Source: Haloechinothrix aidingensis (GTDB lineage Bacteria; Actinomycetota; Actinomycetes; Mycobacteriales; Pseudonocardiaceae). Taken from it: a DNA stretch of 64,000 nt. Where the stretch lies: NCBI RefSeq assembly GCF_013450155.1, contig NZ_JACCKD010000004.1, positions 310,001 to 374,000 on the forward strand, read 5' to 3'. A program made the position numbers and the translations under genes. Position 1 is the first letter of the stretch. Each line of letters begins with the position of its first letter. This document shows, piece after piece, positions 18,308 to 25,660 of this stretch. The notes under the pieces are model-generated. The model was not told the DNA's origin and made no database searches. It saw nothing but the letters and a program-made list of their open reading frames with translations.

Positions 18308-18401
18308 TTTCTTCCTCCTTTTACCTATTCGTGGAGCATCTTAGAAAGGGATGTCCTCACGGACCTCCTTCGTACTTAACAGCGTAATCTTGTATCGTAG
18401 C

Positions 18402-18737
18402 TCAGATTGAATGTCTTCCCAACGGCGACGGAGTACTCCATGTGCCACCGAACAGGACACTTCTCCAGTCTCCCGAATAAGTGAAGACACCGCACGACGT
18501 CTCTATTCCTAGCTGCGCGGGGACGCGAGCAGCGGCGACGTGAGCGCGAACGTCACCCATACCATACACCGATTGCAGGTCGGCCCACAGCGATACGCTG
18601 GTTACAGTCCTCTTGTGCCAGTTGAAGAAGAGCTTGACATCCACAAACCCATCCACGTTCCCTCGCACCTCGCGCTTCATCGGCCGATGCATACGGGCAA
18701 CAGTAAGCATCTTTATTACAGAGCCACAACGGAACAT
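18402..18737 (-). CDS. Hypothetical 111-residue protein of the AT-rich operon
   Basis: The ATG at 18737 lies 5 bp after the stop of the membrane-protein gene (TGG TAA TAACC ATG), implying translational coupling. A longer version from 18833 would overlap that gene by about 90 bp and has no better ribosome site. The protein is basic at the N-terminus and rich in aromatic and beta-forming residues, with two Cys and no clear signal peptide. The function is unknown. It is read as real mainly from its position. Confidence 0.5.
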   Translation of the reverse strand: MFRCGSVIKMLTVARMHRPMKREVRGNVDGFVDVKLFFNWHKRTVTSVSLWADLQSVYGMGDVRAHVAAARVPAQLGIETSCGVFTYSGDWRSVLFGGTWSTPSPLGRHSI

Positions 18738-18742
18738 GGTTA

Positions 18743-19336
18743 TTACCACAACACCATTGGACTCTGTATAACAATACTCGCTGAGATCCCTAACAGAATT
18801 ACGGCTGCTGACGCTCGAGCTATTCTTATCCATTGTCTGTCACTTCGACCCCAGAATTGGTGATTCGTGAGAACGCGCTGATCTAGAGCACTGAGTACCG
18901 CGATGGTTAGTGAGTAAGTTCCCGCTGCAGTAAGTAGAGTTGCGAGAAGGATACTCGGCGAGCCAAGTAACAAACTGCCTGGGATGGCTACCCAGAGCAG
19001 CGACGTCGTCTTCTGTGTCGTGACGAGCAATCCAAGGTCGATTCCGTAAACCAGACCAAGCCGGCCCGGCTGGTGCCCACCCCGGAGGGAAAAACGCTGC
19101 GGAACCTGGCGCGACGGACTAGGCGTCCTATTAAGCACGTCGAGGACTCCGAACGCAGCAGCCAACACGCCAACGGATACCGCTCTAACATCATACTCGA
19201 TCATCTCGGACAATCGAGAAACAGGAACCAGCGCGAGTGCCAGAAAGAGTGCTGCGATGACGTTTCCCGAAGAAATTCCTGCGTGGAACTTAACGGAGCC
19301 TGGAGCACGCGGTAGCGGGCTGGACACGCCAACCAT
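18743..19336 (-). CDS. Polytopic membrane protein of the mau-like operon
   Basis: A 197-residue integral membrane protein with about five hydrophobic segments (around residues 22-40, 48-65, 92-118, 122-146, 170-192). The ATG at 19336 has GAGG at suitable spacing. It follows the Cys/His-rich exported protein gene by about 80 bp on the same strand. I see no transporter or enzyme motif. It occupies a place where mau clusters can carry accessory membrane genes, but no homology to MauF or MauN is claimed. Confidence 0.7.
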   Translation of the reverse strand: MVGVSSPLPRAPGSVKFHAGISSGNVIAALFLALALVPVSRLSEMIEYDVRAVSVGVLAAAFGVLDVLNRTPSPSRQVPQRFSLRGGHQPGRLGLVYGIDLGLLVTTQKTTSLLWVAIPGSLLLGSPSILLATLLTAAGTYSLTIAVLSALDQRVLTNHQFWGRSDRQWIRIARASAAVILLGISASIVIQSPMVLW

Positions 19337-19419
19337 GGAACGGCCTCAAGGGCTTAGGACTTGCAGGATAGCACCGACACCGGCTAGGGCGACCCAGATA
19401 ACCATGGGAGCAACCAACG

Positions 19420-19755
19420 TCAGGTGTGCGAACAGCTATAAGCGGAGTGACCATGGAAGTGTGGCCTTAGACCACCATGCTCACAGCATGAGCATCCGAT
19501 CTGCCTAGTGTACTTGCAGTACCAGGTATAGTTGCTTCCGGACCGACAATGGCTCATGGAAACATTGGGGCACCTGTAGAGGTGGCAGCAGCCTCGTCGA
19601 CACTCAGCCTCTGCTGTCGCAGGGTTGCCGAATACCAGAGCCGCCGTGGCTAACCCTCCGGCACCCACCCGGGAAAAAAGACGCCGGCGGGTCGACTCGG
19701 TTGGCATATCCCGTAACGGATAACGCTGGTCCTGTTTGCGCAATCTTGCGATCAT
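19420..19755 (-). CDS. Tat-exported Cys/His-rich small protein in the mauA position
   Basis: A 111-residue protein. A twin-arginine signal (TRRRLFSRVGAGGLATAALV, residues 22-41) ends near ATAEA (residue 50). The mature part of about 61 residues holds ten Cys (52, 56, 57, 62, 70, 80, 88, 90, 91, 108), enough for five disulfides, and seven His, five of them in the last 19 residues. It overlaps the MauD-like stop by one base (TAATG). The gene order E-D-A and the Cys spacing recall the methylamine dehydrogenase light chain, but only one Trp (78) is present, so the two-Trp TTQ cofactor cannot form. Two TTA codons and AT-rich use suggest transfer. It may be a metal-binding or disulfide-rich effector. 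The function is unknown. Confidence 0.8.
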   Translation of the reverse strand: MIARLRKQDQRYPLRDMPTESTRRRLFSRVGAGGLATAALVFGNPATAEAECRRGCCHLYRCPNVSMSHCRSGSNYTWYCKYTRQIGCSCCEHGGLRPHFHGHSAYSCSHT

Positions 19756-20336
19756 TATGCTGTCTCCCTATCGGTTGCGAGATGTTGGTCAACTACTGCC
19801 GCAAGCTGATTGGGCGACGACATCGTGAACGCCGCCGCCGGCCGTCCGGCCTGTAGGACGACGGCCGAGGGGCTGACGTCCAAACCGAGTTGGTCGCGCG
19901 TCCACTCGCCCATAGCGTCGATATACACCGAGGATCGCGAGGCCAGTGTGGGATAGTTGCGGACAAATTTCTGTCCACGTTCCACCGTCGGACAAGAGAT
20001 GATGAATCCTAAATGACAGGGCAGACCATCAAGTTCGCTGAAATTCTGTTCGGCGAAACGAGAACACGACTGGCACGATGTACTGAGGATAACCAATAAT
20101 GCACACGGGGAATCTTCGACGGAAATCAACTCTCCCGGGTACCACTCTGGATTGTTCCCGGGAACGAAGTCCTCCAGTGGATCGGCCCAATCGTGGACCG
20201 CACCACCTGAAGGAGAGTCATCCTGGTGTGCCGTCAAACTGTCTACTCGAGAAGCAAGTTCACCGACCATGGCGAATAGACCGATCGTGGCTGCGGTTAA
20301 TAATATTATCGCGATGGCGGTAATGGTAGCGAACAC
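19755..20336 (-). CDS. mauD-like: MauD-like membrane-anchored thioredoxin-fold protein
   Basis: A 193-residue protein: one N-terminal membrane anchor (about residues 3-26), then a thioredoxin-like domain facing outside with the redox motif STSCQSCSRF (Cys88-x-x-Cys91) and further Cys at 78 and about 106. In mau clusters MauD supports disulfide formation in the multi-disulfide light chain outside the cytoplasmic membrane. Here it lies between a MauE-like gene and a ten-Cys exported protein, with a 1-bp gap and a 1-bp overlap respectively, which strongly implies a dedicated oxidative-folding or maturation role. Confidence 0.82.
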   Translation of the reverse strand: MFATITAIAIILLTAATIGLFAMVGELASRVDSLTAHQDDSPSGGAVHDWADPLEDFVPGNNPEWYPGELISVEDSPCALLVILSTSCQSCSRFAEQNFSELDGLPCHLGFIISCPTVERGQKFVRNYPTLASRSSVYIDAMGEWTRDQLGLDVSPSAVVLQAGRPAAAFTMSSPNQLAAVVDQHLATDRETA

Positions 20337-20337
20337 C

Positions 20338-20874
20338 TTATACTCCTCGGAGGTTGAAGTTTTGCCATGGCCGAGAGATTAGATCCGCATGCCTCGCCAT
20401 CGTGCCAACCAGGGCCGCAGTCGCCATAACTACGAGTCGCGCTAGCTCGTCCCCCGTGCCACTAGAGGACCACCCCCAGCCATGACCGAAGAGCAAGAAT
20501 AGTGATGCGAATACGATTCCAAGCCCGAAGAAGAGATTTTTCCAACCAAGGGGCTTGCTCTGGCGAGAACCAAAACAACCGCAAGATATGTTCCGTCGGG
20601 TAACGATGACCCACGTGGACACGACTACTATCCCAGTGGCCAACAATAGAGTTGCAATGTAACCAAGTGCCGGGACCAGTGGACTTGCAATGAGCACTGC
20701 GGCCGCAACTTCAAAGGTTGCGAGGCTGTATGTCGCCAACCGAGTACCCTTGCGGACGAATGGTACCTCGTCCATCGCCCTTCTTGCTGCTCCAGGACTG
20801 CCAAGCTTGGCAGACCCTGACCAGAAGAAAGAGACCGCTAGAGCAACACGTAAAACTTCGACGTACAACTCCAT
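20338..20874 (-). CDS. mauE-like: MauE/DoxX-family membrane protein
   Basis: A 178-residue protein with four to five membrane segments and the MauE hallmarks: FFWSGSAKLGSP near the N-terminus and a CGCFG pair (Cys98, Cys100) in a loop. The family is thought to exchange electrons with the MauD thioredoxin. The ATG is preceded by GGGGGA. It is the first gene of the operon that continues to 17519. Only E, D and an A-like gene are present; no mauB heavy chain, mauF or mauG lies within the window. Confidence 0.82.
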   Translation of the reverse strand: MELYVEVLRVALAVSFFWSGSAKLGSPGAARRAMDEVPFVRKGTRLATYSLATFEVAAAVLIASPLVPALGYIATLLLATGIVVVSTWVIVTRRNISCGCFGSRQSKPLGWKNLFFGLGIVFASLFLLFGHGWGWSSSGTGDELARLVVMATAALVGTMARHADLISRPWQNFNLRGV

Positions 20875-21440
20875 CGGCCGTCCCCCAGTTCGAGATGAGG
20901 ATCCCGGTGGTCAAGTGATGCTGTGACTACAAGCCGTCGCTACACTTGCAACGGATCCCTGTCCGTTTCCGTATGTCTAACCTTCGGATTGATACGGACT
21001 GTTGCTGTATGCATAATACGCCGAGCCGAATCGGCCCGACTGGCTCGAGCCACGACGGAGCTGTCGTGATCACCAGACCCACGTGGCTTCATAAGCATCG
21101 TTGCAACTACACCGAACGCCTACACAGGTTGGGCATAAATCATCCCCAGTCAGTCTTGATCAACCTCGGCCCAGAACACCTGATGTGATCGATAGTAGCG
21201 TAAAGGATTGGCGGGTTGGAGTCAATCGCTTCACATCGCTCACGCAAGTCTCAGTCCAGTAGCCCAATTGGGCACTTCGAACGATCACCGTCTGCGTTCG
21301 CAACTACTCTGTTGAGCTGTGCTCCGTATCGGAGGATCCGATCCAGACGAATGCTCGTTAACCAAGTGCAGGGGAAGTAGCGTAGTTTTAGGTGATCCGA
21401 CTTCCGTAGTCGGACGCCTGCGGGCCGCTGCTCCCCATCC
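20875..21440. other. AT-richer intergenic region upstream of the mau-like operon
   Basis: About 565 bp without a convincing gene. It contains palindromes TGGCTCGAGCCA (21041-21052) and GCCCAATTGGGC (21262-21273), the dyad GCCGA-A-TCGGC (21025-21035) and a 7-bp stem TCCGACT/AGTCGGA (21396-21414). The promoter for the MauE-D-A-like operon must lie in its left part. Base composition is lower in GC than flanking host DNA until about 21.42 kb. Confidence 0.5.
21396..21414. terminator. Small hairpin near the edge of the AT-rich block
   Basis: A perfect 7-bp stem (TCCGACT / AGTCGGA) with a 5-nt loop. It lies just before sequence turns GC-rich again and coding for a gene remnant begins. It could be a terminator. 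Its role is not clear. Confidence 0.35.
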
Positions 21441-21443
21441 AGG

Positions 21444-21671
21444 GCTTATACCGCGGAGTTCGCCGCCGTCGTGGCCATGTTCGGCTTTTTCAACCGGTGC
21501 AATGCCACCATGACCACCGACCTGGAGGAGGTCCCGCGCATCGTGGCGAGCTACTACCTGTCCGGCACCGACCGGAATCCCGGAAGGTACGGCGGCAGAT
21601 CGACGTCCGATCCGATCCCGGCGCCACGCCGTAGCCACCGGTGCCGCCACGGACCCCGTGCCTACCGGTAG
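21444..21671 (+). pseudogene. 3' remnant of a carboxymuconolactone-decarboxylase/AhpD-type gene
   Basis: The frame reads AYTAEFAAVVAMFGFFNRCN then ATMTTDLEEVP and ends at a TAG at 21669. The FAAVVAMFGFFNR-N-x-M-x-x-DLEE block is characteristic of the C-terminus of CMD/peroxidase-related proteins. The N-terminal two-thirds, with the CxxC active site, is absent: upstream sequence becomes AT-rich and unrelated. After about 21560 the frame continues without family character and overlaps the MMPL stop. It is a truncated leftover at the junction of host DNA and the acquired block. Confidence 0.6.
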
Positions 21672-23929
21672 GGAACCGGTGCGGCGTCCTCCCGCGCACC
21701 CGCCGGGGTGCCGGACGGGGCGGGTTCGGGCTCGTTCCGGGTCAACCGCTCCCCTTCGATGTCCGCGTCCGGAAGCACGCGCGCGAGCGGGCGAGGCATC
21801 CACCAACTCGCGCGGCCGAACACGCTCATCAGGGCCGGGATGACGGTCATGCGCACCACGAACGCGTCGATGAGCACACCGAAGGCCAGCGCGAAACCCA
21901 TCGACTTGATCATGTCCTCGTCGGAGAAGATGAACCCGGCGAAGACACTGACCATGATGATCGCGGCCGCGGTGACCACACGCGCACCCAGCCGGAACCC
22001 GCCGACCACCGCCGCGATCGACTCGGCGCCGTGTACGTACTCCTCGCGCATCCGCGTGCCCAGGAACAGTTGGTAGTCCATCGCCAGCCCGAACAGCACG
22101 CCGACCAGGAAGATCGGCATCATGCTGATGATCGGGCCGGTCTCGTCGACGGCCAACAGCCAGTCCAGCCAGCCCCACTGGAACACCGCGACCACGGCCC
22201 CGAACGTGGCGCCGACCGTGAACAGGAACCCTGCCGCGGCCGTGACCGGGATGAGCAGCGAGCGGAACACCACGCTGAGAAGCACCAGCGCCAGGCCGAC
22301 CACGATCAGCAGATACGGGACCATCGCGTCACCGAGCTGGCCGGAGATGTCGATGTTCATGGCGGTCTGGCCCGTCACCAACAACGCCGTACCGCCGCTC
22401 TCCGCGTAGGTATCGCCGAGCGCGCGGATGGCACTCACCAGGTCCTCGGTCTCCACGCTGCTCGGGCCGTGCACGGGAATCACCGTGAGCAGCGCGGTGT
22501 CACCCTCCTGATCGAGCACGGGAGGCTCCACTGCCGCGACGCCCGGCAACCCGGAGATCTCCCCGGAAAGCTCCTCGACAGTCCGTTGTGGATTATCAGT
22601 GCCCGCGACGTCCGCTGCGACCAGCAGGGGGCCGTTCACTCCCGGTCCGAAGCCCTCCGCGACCAGCTCGTAGGCCTGCCGCTGGGTCGACTCCGGGGCT
22701 GCCATGCTGTCGTCCGGCATCCCCAGGCGCAGGTCGTTGGCCGGCCATGCCAGCGCGCCGAGGACCGGGATCGCCACCAGCAGCACCACCACGCGCCTGC
22801 CCGTCACGAAACGCCCCCAGCGCTCCCCCAGCCCGGCACCGGTCGCACGCCCCTCGGGAGCGTGCTGCCCGTCCGCACCGCCCGCGCGGCGGGCCGCTGC
22901 GCCTACGGTGCCGCGCGAGCCTGCAGGCGAGATGCGGTTGCGGGCGAAGCCCACGAGCGCGGGCAGCAGCGTGATCGCGATCAGCACCGCGACCGCCACC
23001 GTCGCGGCAGCGGACACCGCCATCGCGGTCAGGAACGGGATACCAACCACGGACAGGGCCACCAGGGTGATGCACACGATCGCCCCGGCGAAGACCACCG
23101 CGTTGCCCGCCGTACCCACCGCGCGCGCTATGGCGTGTTCCGGTTCGTAACCCGTGGATCGCTCGTGCCGGAAGCGGGTGATGATGAACAGCGCGTAGTC
23201 GATCGTCACGGCAAGACCGAGCATCAGCGCCAGCATGTAGGTCTCCGAGGCGAGGTCGAACCACGCGGTCGCGGCCGTGACCCCTGCCACCCCGATACCG
23301 ACTCCGATCAGCCCGGTAACCAGCGGGAGGCCCGCCGCAACCAGCGAGCCGAGCGCCAGCGTCAGCACCACGGCCGCGACGGCGAGACCGACGATCTCGT
23401 TCTTCGGCGGCTCGGGTGCCGGCTGCATCGCCGAGCCGCCGACCTCCACCCGCACCCCGCTGTCATCCGTCGTACCGCCGAGGTCGTCGAGCAGCTCACG
23501 GGTGTCCTCGGACAGGTCGAAGGGCTGCACAGTGTACTGGACCTGCGCGTAGGCGATGTTGCCGTCCTCGGAGACCGTTCCCGCCTCGAACGGCGGCTGC
23601 AACGCCGCCACATCGGGATCGTCCGCCACGGCGGCCAGCGTGTCGTCGATCGCGGCCCGGTTCTCGGGCGTATCCATACCTTCACCGTCCGGGGCGGCGA
23701 ACACGATGTTCGCCTTCGCCCCGTCGGCGTTCATCTCCGGGAACCGCTCTTCGAGCAGGTCGAACCCTTGCTGGGCCTCGGTCCCCGGCAGTGCGAACTC
23801 GTCCGACGTCGGCTCCGAGAGGGTGGCGGCCCCCACACCGAACACACCCAGCAACACCAGCCACAACGCGAGCACGATCCCGCGCCTGCGGTACGAGCCC
23901 CTGCCGAGCCGATACAGCAACGTCGCCAC
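21662..23929 (-). CDS. MMPL/RND-family membrane transporter
   Basis: A 755-residue exporter with the duplicated RND-type fold: a first membrane helix (IVLALWLVLLGVFGVGAATL), a large extracytoplasmic domain, a five-helix bundle, a cytoplasmic linker, then the same again. The AVTIDYALFIITRFRHE block carries the membrane Asp-Tyr pair typical of MMPL proteins. Likely cargo is a lipid or hydrophobic drug. The GTG start follows GGGGGT. The TetR gene lies 86 bp upstream on the same strand and is its probable regulator. Confidence 0.9.
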   Translation of the reverse strand: MATLLYRLGRGSYRRRGIVLALWLVLLGVFGVGAATLSEPTSDEFALPGTEAQQGFDLLEERFPEMNADGAKANIVFAAPDGEGMDTPENRAAIDDTLAAVADDPDVAALQPPFEAGTVSEDGNIAYAQVQYTVQPFDLSEDTRELLDDLGGTTDDSGVRVEVGGSAMQPAPEPPKNEIVGLAVAAVVLTLALGSLVAAGLPLVTGLIGVGIGVAGVTAATAWFDLASETYMLALMLGLAVTIDYALFIITRFRHERSTGYEPEHAIARAVGTAGNAVVFAGAIVCITLVALSVVGIPFLTAMAVSAAATVAVAVLIAITLLPALVGFARNRISPAGSRGTVGAAARRAGGADGQHAPEGRATGAGLGERWGRFVTGRRVVVLLVAIPVLGALAWPANDLRLGMPDDSMAAPESTQRQAYELVAEGFGPGVNGPLLVAADVAGTDNPQRTVEELSGEISGLPGVAAVEPPVLDQEGDTALLTVIPVHGPSSVETEDLVSAIRALGDTYAESGGTALLVTGQTAMNIDISGQLGDAMVPYLLIVVGLALVLLSVVFRSLLIPVTAAAGFLFTVGATFGAVVAVFQWGWLDWLLAVDETGPIISMMPIFLVGVLFGLAMDYQLFLGTRMREEYVHGAESIAAVVGGFRLGARVVTAAAIIMVSVFAGFIFSDEDMIKSMGFALAFGVLIDAFVVRMTVIPALMSVFGRASWWMPRPLARVLPDADIEGERLTRNEPEPAPSGTPAGAREDAAPVPYR

Positions 23930-24015
23930 GCACTACCCCCGTTCCGCATCGCCGGCACGGACCATCCCTCCGAGCCGGACTGTCGTACCTGTCCGGAAGA
24001 CGCGCGCACGCACGC

Positions 24016-24675
24016 CTACTTCGCGGGAACGAACCCCCGTTCCAGCACGTCGAACGCTTCCTCGACGAACGTGACCGGCTGGGCAGCCGAGTCCGAGGCC
24101 ATCCACCGGACCATCGCGCTACGTGCCGCAGCGGTCGACGCAGCGACGACCACCGAGGGGTAGGCGTCACCGATGGGGTCCAGCCCGGTGCGCTCGGCCA
24201 GGACGGAGGTCAGCTGCCGTTCTCGTTCGACGACCCGGTCCATAAGCCGCATGCCCAGCCTCGGGTGTGTCCTGACCAGATCGCAACGCAGGCGGGAAAG
24301 CTCCTTGTCGGCCGTGAGCTCGCCGACGAACGCCGTCACAGCCACCCGCAACGCGCGCAGCGGCGGCGCCTCGGGCGGCTGTTCGCGCACCAGCTCCACG
24401 ACACGCTCCGGCTCCTCCGCACCGGAGTCCGTCTTGGCGTGACCGAAGGCCGCGTCCTCCTTGGACGCGAAGTAGTTGAAGAAGGTTCGCGTGGACACCT
24501 CGGCTGCCTCGGCGATTCCCTCGGCCGTGACGTGGTCGAACCCGTGCTCGACGGCCAGCCGTAACGTCACCCGCTCGAGCAGCTCTCGCGTCGCCCGCTT
24601 CTTGCGCGCACGCAATCCCTCCACGGGAGGGTCGGGCGCGGGAGACGTCCTGTCGTTCACTCCCCCAGTATGCAT
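24016..24675 (-). CDS. TetR-family regulator of the MMPL transporter
   Basis: A 219-residue repressor. The helix-turn-helix (about residues 30-75) includes VTAEGIAEAAEVSTRTFFNY with the FNYFASKED motif. An open frame continues to 24711, but that start would lie inside the perfect palindrome at 24680-24711, so I take the ATG at 24675, immediately downstream of the operator. A GTG 15 bp further in is an alternative. Autorepression plus control of the downstream MMPL gene is the natural model, with a hydrophobic compound as inducer. Confidence 0.88.
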   Translation of the reverse strand: MHTGGVNDRTSPAPDPPVEGLRARKKRATRELLERVTLRLAVEHGFDHVTAEGIAEAAEVSTRTFFNYFASKEDAAFGHAKTDSGAEEPERVVELVREQPPEAPPLRALRVAVTAFVGELTADKELSRLRCDLVRTHPRLGMRLMDRVVERERQLTSVLAERTGLDPIGDAYPSVVVAASTAAARSAMVRWMASDSAAQPVTFVEEAFDVLERGFVPAK

Positions 24676-24679
24676 GAAA

Positions 24680-24711
24680 TTGCGTACCGCGCAAACTTGC
24701 GCGGTACGCAA
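24680..24711. promoter_or_regulatory. Perfect 15-bp-arm operator for the TetR regulator
   Basis: The arms TTGCGTACCGCGCAA and TTGCGCGGTACGCAA are exact reverse complements separated by AC. Each arm itself contains an inner GCG..CGC symmetry. The site ends 4 bp upstream of the TetR start codon. Such long perfect dyads are typical TetR operators. Confidence 0.85.
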
Positions 24712-24731
24712 CGTTTATCGGCCCGGCTGGT

Positions 24732-25232
24732 TCAGCCTGCCGGTGGCCGACCGAGCGGACCGATCCGGTAAAGATCCTCCGGCTCGTGCTCGGCAGGGAA
24801 GTCCGTCGCCGCGAACAGCTGCTCGCCGGTCATCTCCGCGCCCCAGCGGGTCGCGAACGAGCGGAACAGCGCGATCGACGCCTCGTTGTCCGGCGTCACC
24901 GTCGTGGCCAGGTACCGGACCCCGTCCGCGACCAGCCCGGTGTACATGACGTCGAGCATGCGCCCGGCCAGCCCCTCGCCGCGCTGGCTGGCGTCCACGG
25001 CTACCTGCCAGACCATCGCCGCGCTCGGATCCCTCGGCCTGCGGTAGCCGATCACGAAACCGACGACGTCATCGCCGTCCCGAGCCACGACCGAGGTATC
25101 CGCGAAGTCCTGGCACCACAGCAAGTACGTGTACGGGGAATTGAGATCGAGCTTGCCGGAGTCCCGCGCGACACGCCACAAGGCGGCGCCGTCGGCCTTG
25201 GTCGGTCTCTCGATCGTCACGCTGCCGGACAT
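24732..25232 (-). CDS. ectA: L-2,4-diaminobutyrate acetyltransferase (EctA), orphan
   Basis: A 166-residue GNAT enzyme that N-acetylates diaminobutyrate in ectoine synthesis. The subfamily blocks are clear: DSGKLDLNSPYTYLLWCQDF, VGFVIGYRRP, VWQVAVDASQRGEGLAGRML (the acetyl-CoA loop) and TTVTPDNEASIALFRSFA, ending EHEPEDLYRIGPL. The ATG at 25232 was chosen with GAGGTGAG upstream; the longer open frame to 25514 has no family sequence. Downstream on the same strand is the TetR/MMPL pair rather than ectB and ectC, so this copy is detached from the usual ectABC order. The remaining genes may lie elsewhere. Confidence 0.9.
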   Translation of the reverse strand: MSGSVTIERPTKADGAALWRVARDSGKLDLNSPYTYLLWCQDFADTSVVARDGDDVVGFVIGYRRPRDPSAAMVWQVAVDASQRGEGLAGRMLDVMYTGLVADGVRYLATTVTPDNEASIALFRSFATRWGAEMTGEQLFAATDFPAEHEPEDLYRIGPLGRPPAG

Positions 25233-25425
25233 CTCACCTCGCCTAATAACCGGACACTTGACCCTAAACGTAACAGGGAGTGGGCGCCGCATCCCGTTAC
25301 CCGCACCGGGACCCCAGCACGGGAACGGTCGCGAACCCCGCTCGGTGCCCCGATACGGTTCGATCATCACTGGTGAAGCCCCTGCACCGGCCGGTGTGCC
25401 CGACTGACGTGTGGCGATCCTCATA

Positions 25426-25469
25426 CGTCGGCGCCCCCGGATCCTCCCAGGACCCCGGGGGCGCCGACG
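25426..25469 (-). terminator. Terminator hairpin after the DUF397 gene
   Basis: A perfect 15-bp stem (CGTCGGCGCCCCCGG / CCGGGGGCGCCGACG) with a 14-nt loop lies 8 bp beyond the DUF397 stop codon on the minus strand. Confidence 0.85.
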
Positions 25470-25477
25470 GGGACTAT

Positions 25478-25660
25478 CTACTGCTCGCGCAGGTGGCTCG
25501 TGAACGCCTGCCACGCGGCGAACGGAACCCGCAGGGTCCCGCCATCGCGGTCCTTTGTGTCACGCACACGGGCCTGGGCAGGCTCCAGGGCTAGCTCAAC
25601 GCACGCCGACTGCGTACCGCTGTAGCTCGACTTCCGCCAGGTGCTCTCCAGTGCTGTCAT
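25478..25660 (-). CDS. DUF397 domain protein
   Basis: A 60-residue protein with the DUF397 pattern: WRKSSYSG near the start, then a Cys-x-Glu-like stretch and VRDTKDRDGGTLRVPFAAWQAF. Its ATG overlaps the XRE gene's stop by 4 bp. DUF397 proteins are the usual small partners of DUF5753-type XRE regulators in actinomycetes and are thought to antagonise or tune them. Confidence 0.9.
   Translation of the reverse strand: MTALESTWRKSSYSGTQSACVELALEPAQARVRDTKDRDGGTLRVPFAAWQAFTSHLREQ

Noticed and set aside
19420-19755. Calling this gene methylamine dehydrogenase light chain (mauA)
   Set aside because: The gene order and Cys content fit, but only one Trp is in the mature region, the protein is about half the usual size, and no heavy chain or MauG is present.
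20946-21188. Plus-strand 80-codon open frame in the AT-rich intergenic region
   Set aside because: No ribosome site, no family character, and it lies opposite the promoter region of the minus-strand operon.
21662-24163. Long plus-strand frame opposite the MMPL gene
   Set aside because: A GC-rich shadow frame with no domain; the minus-strand MMPL has clear RND motifs.
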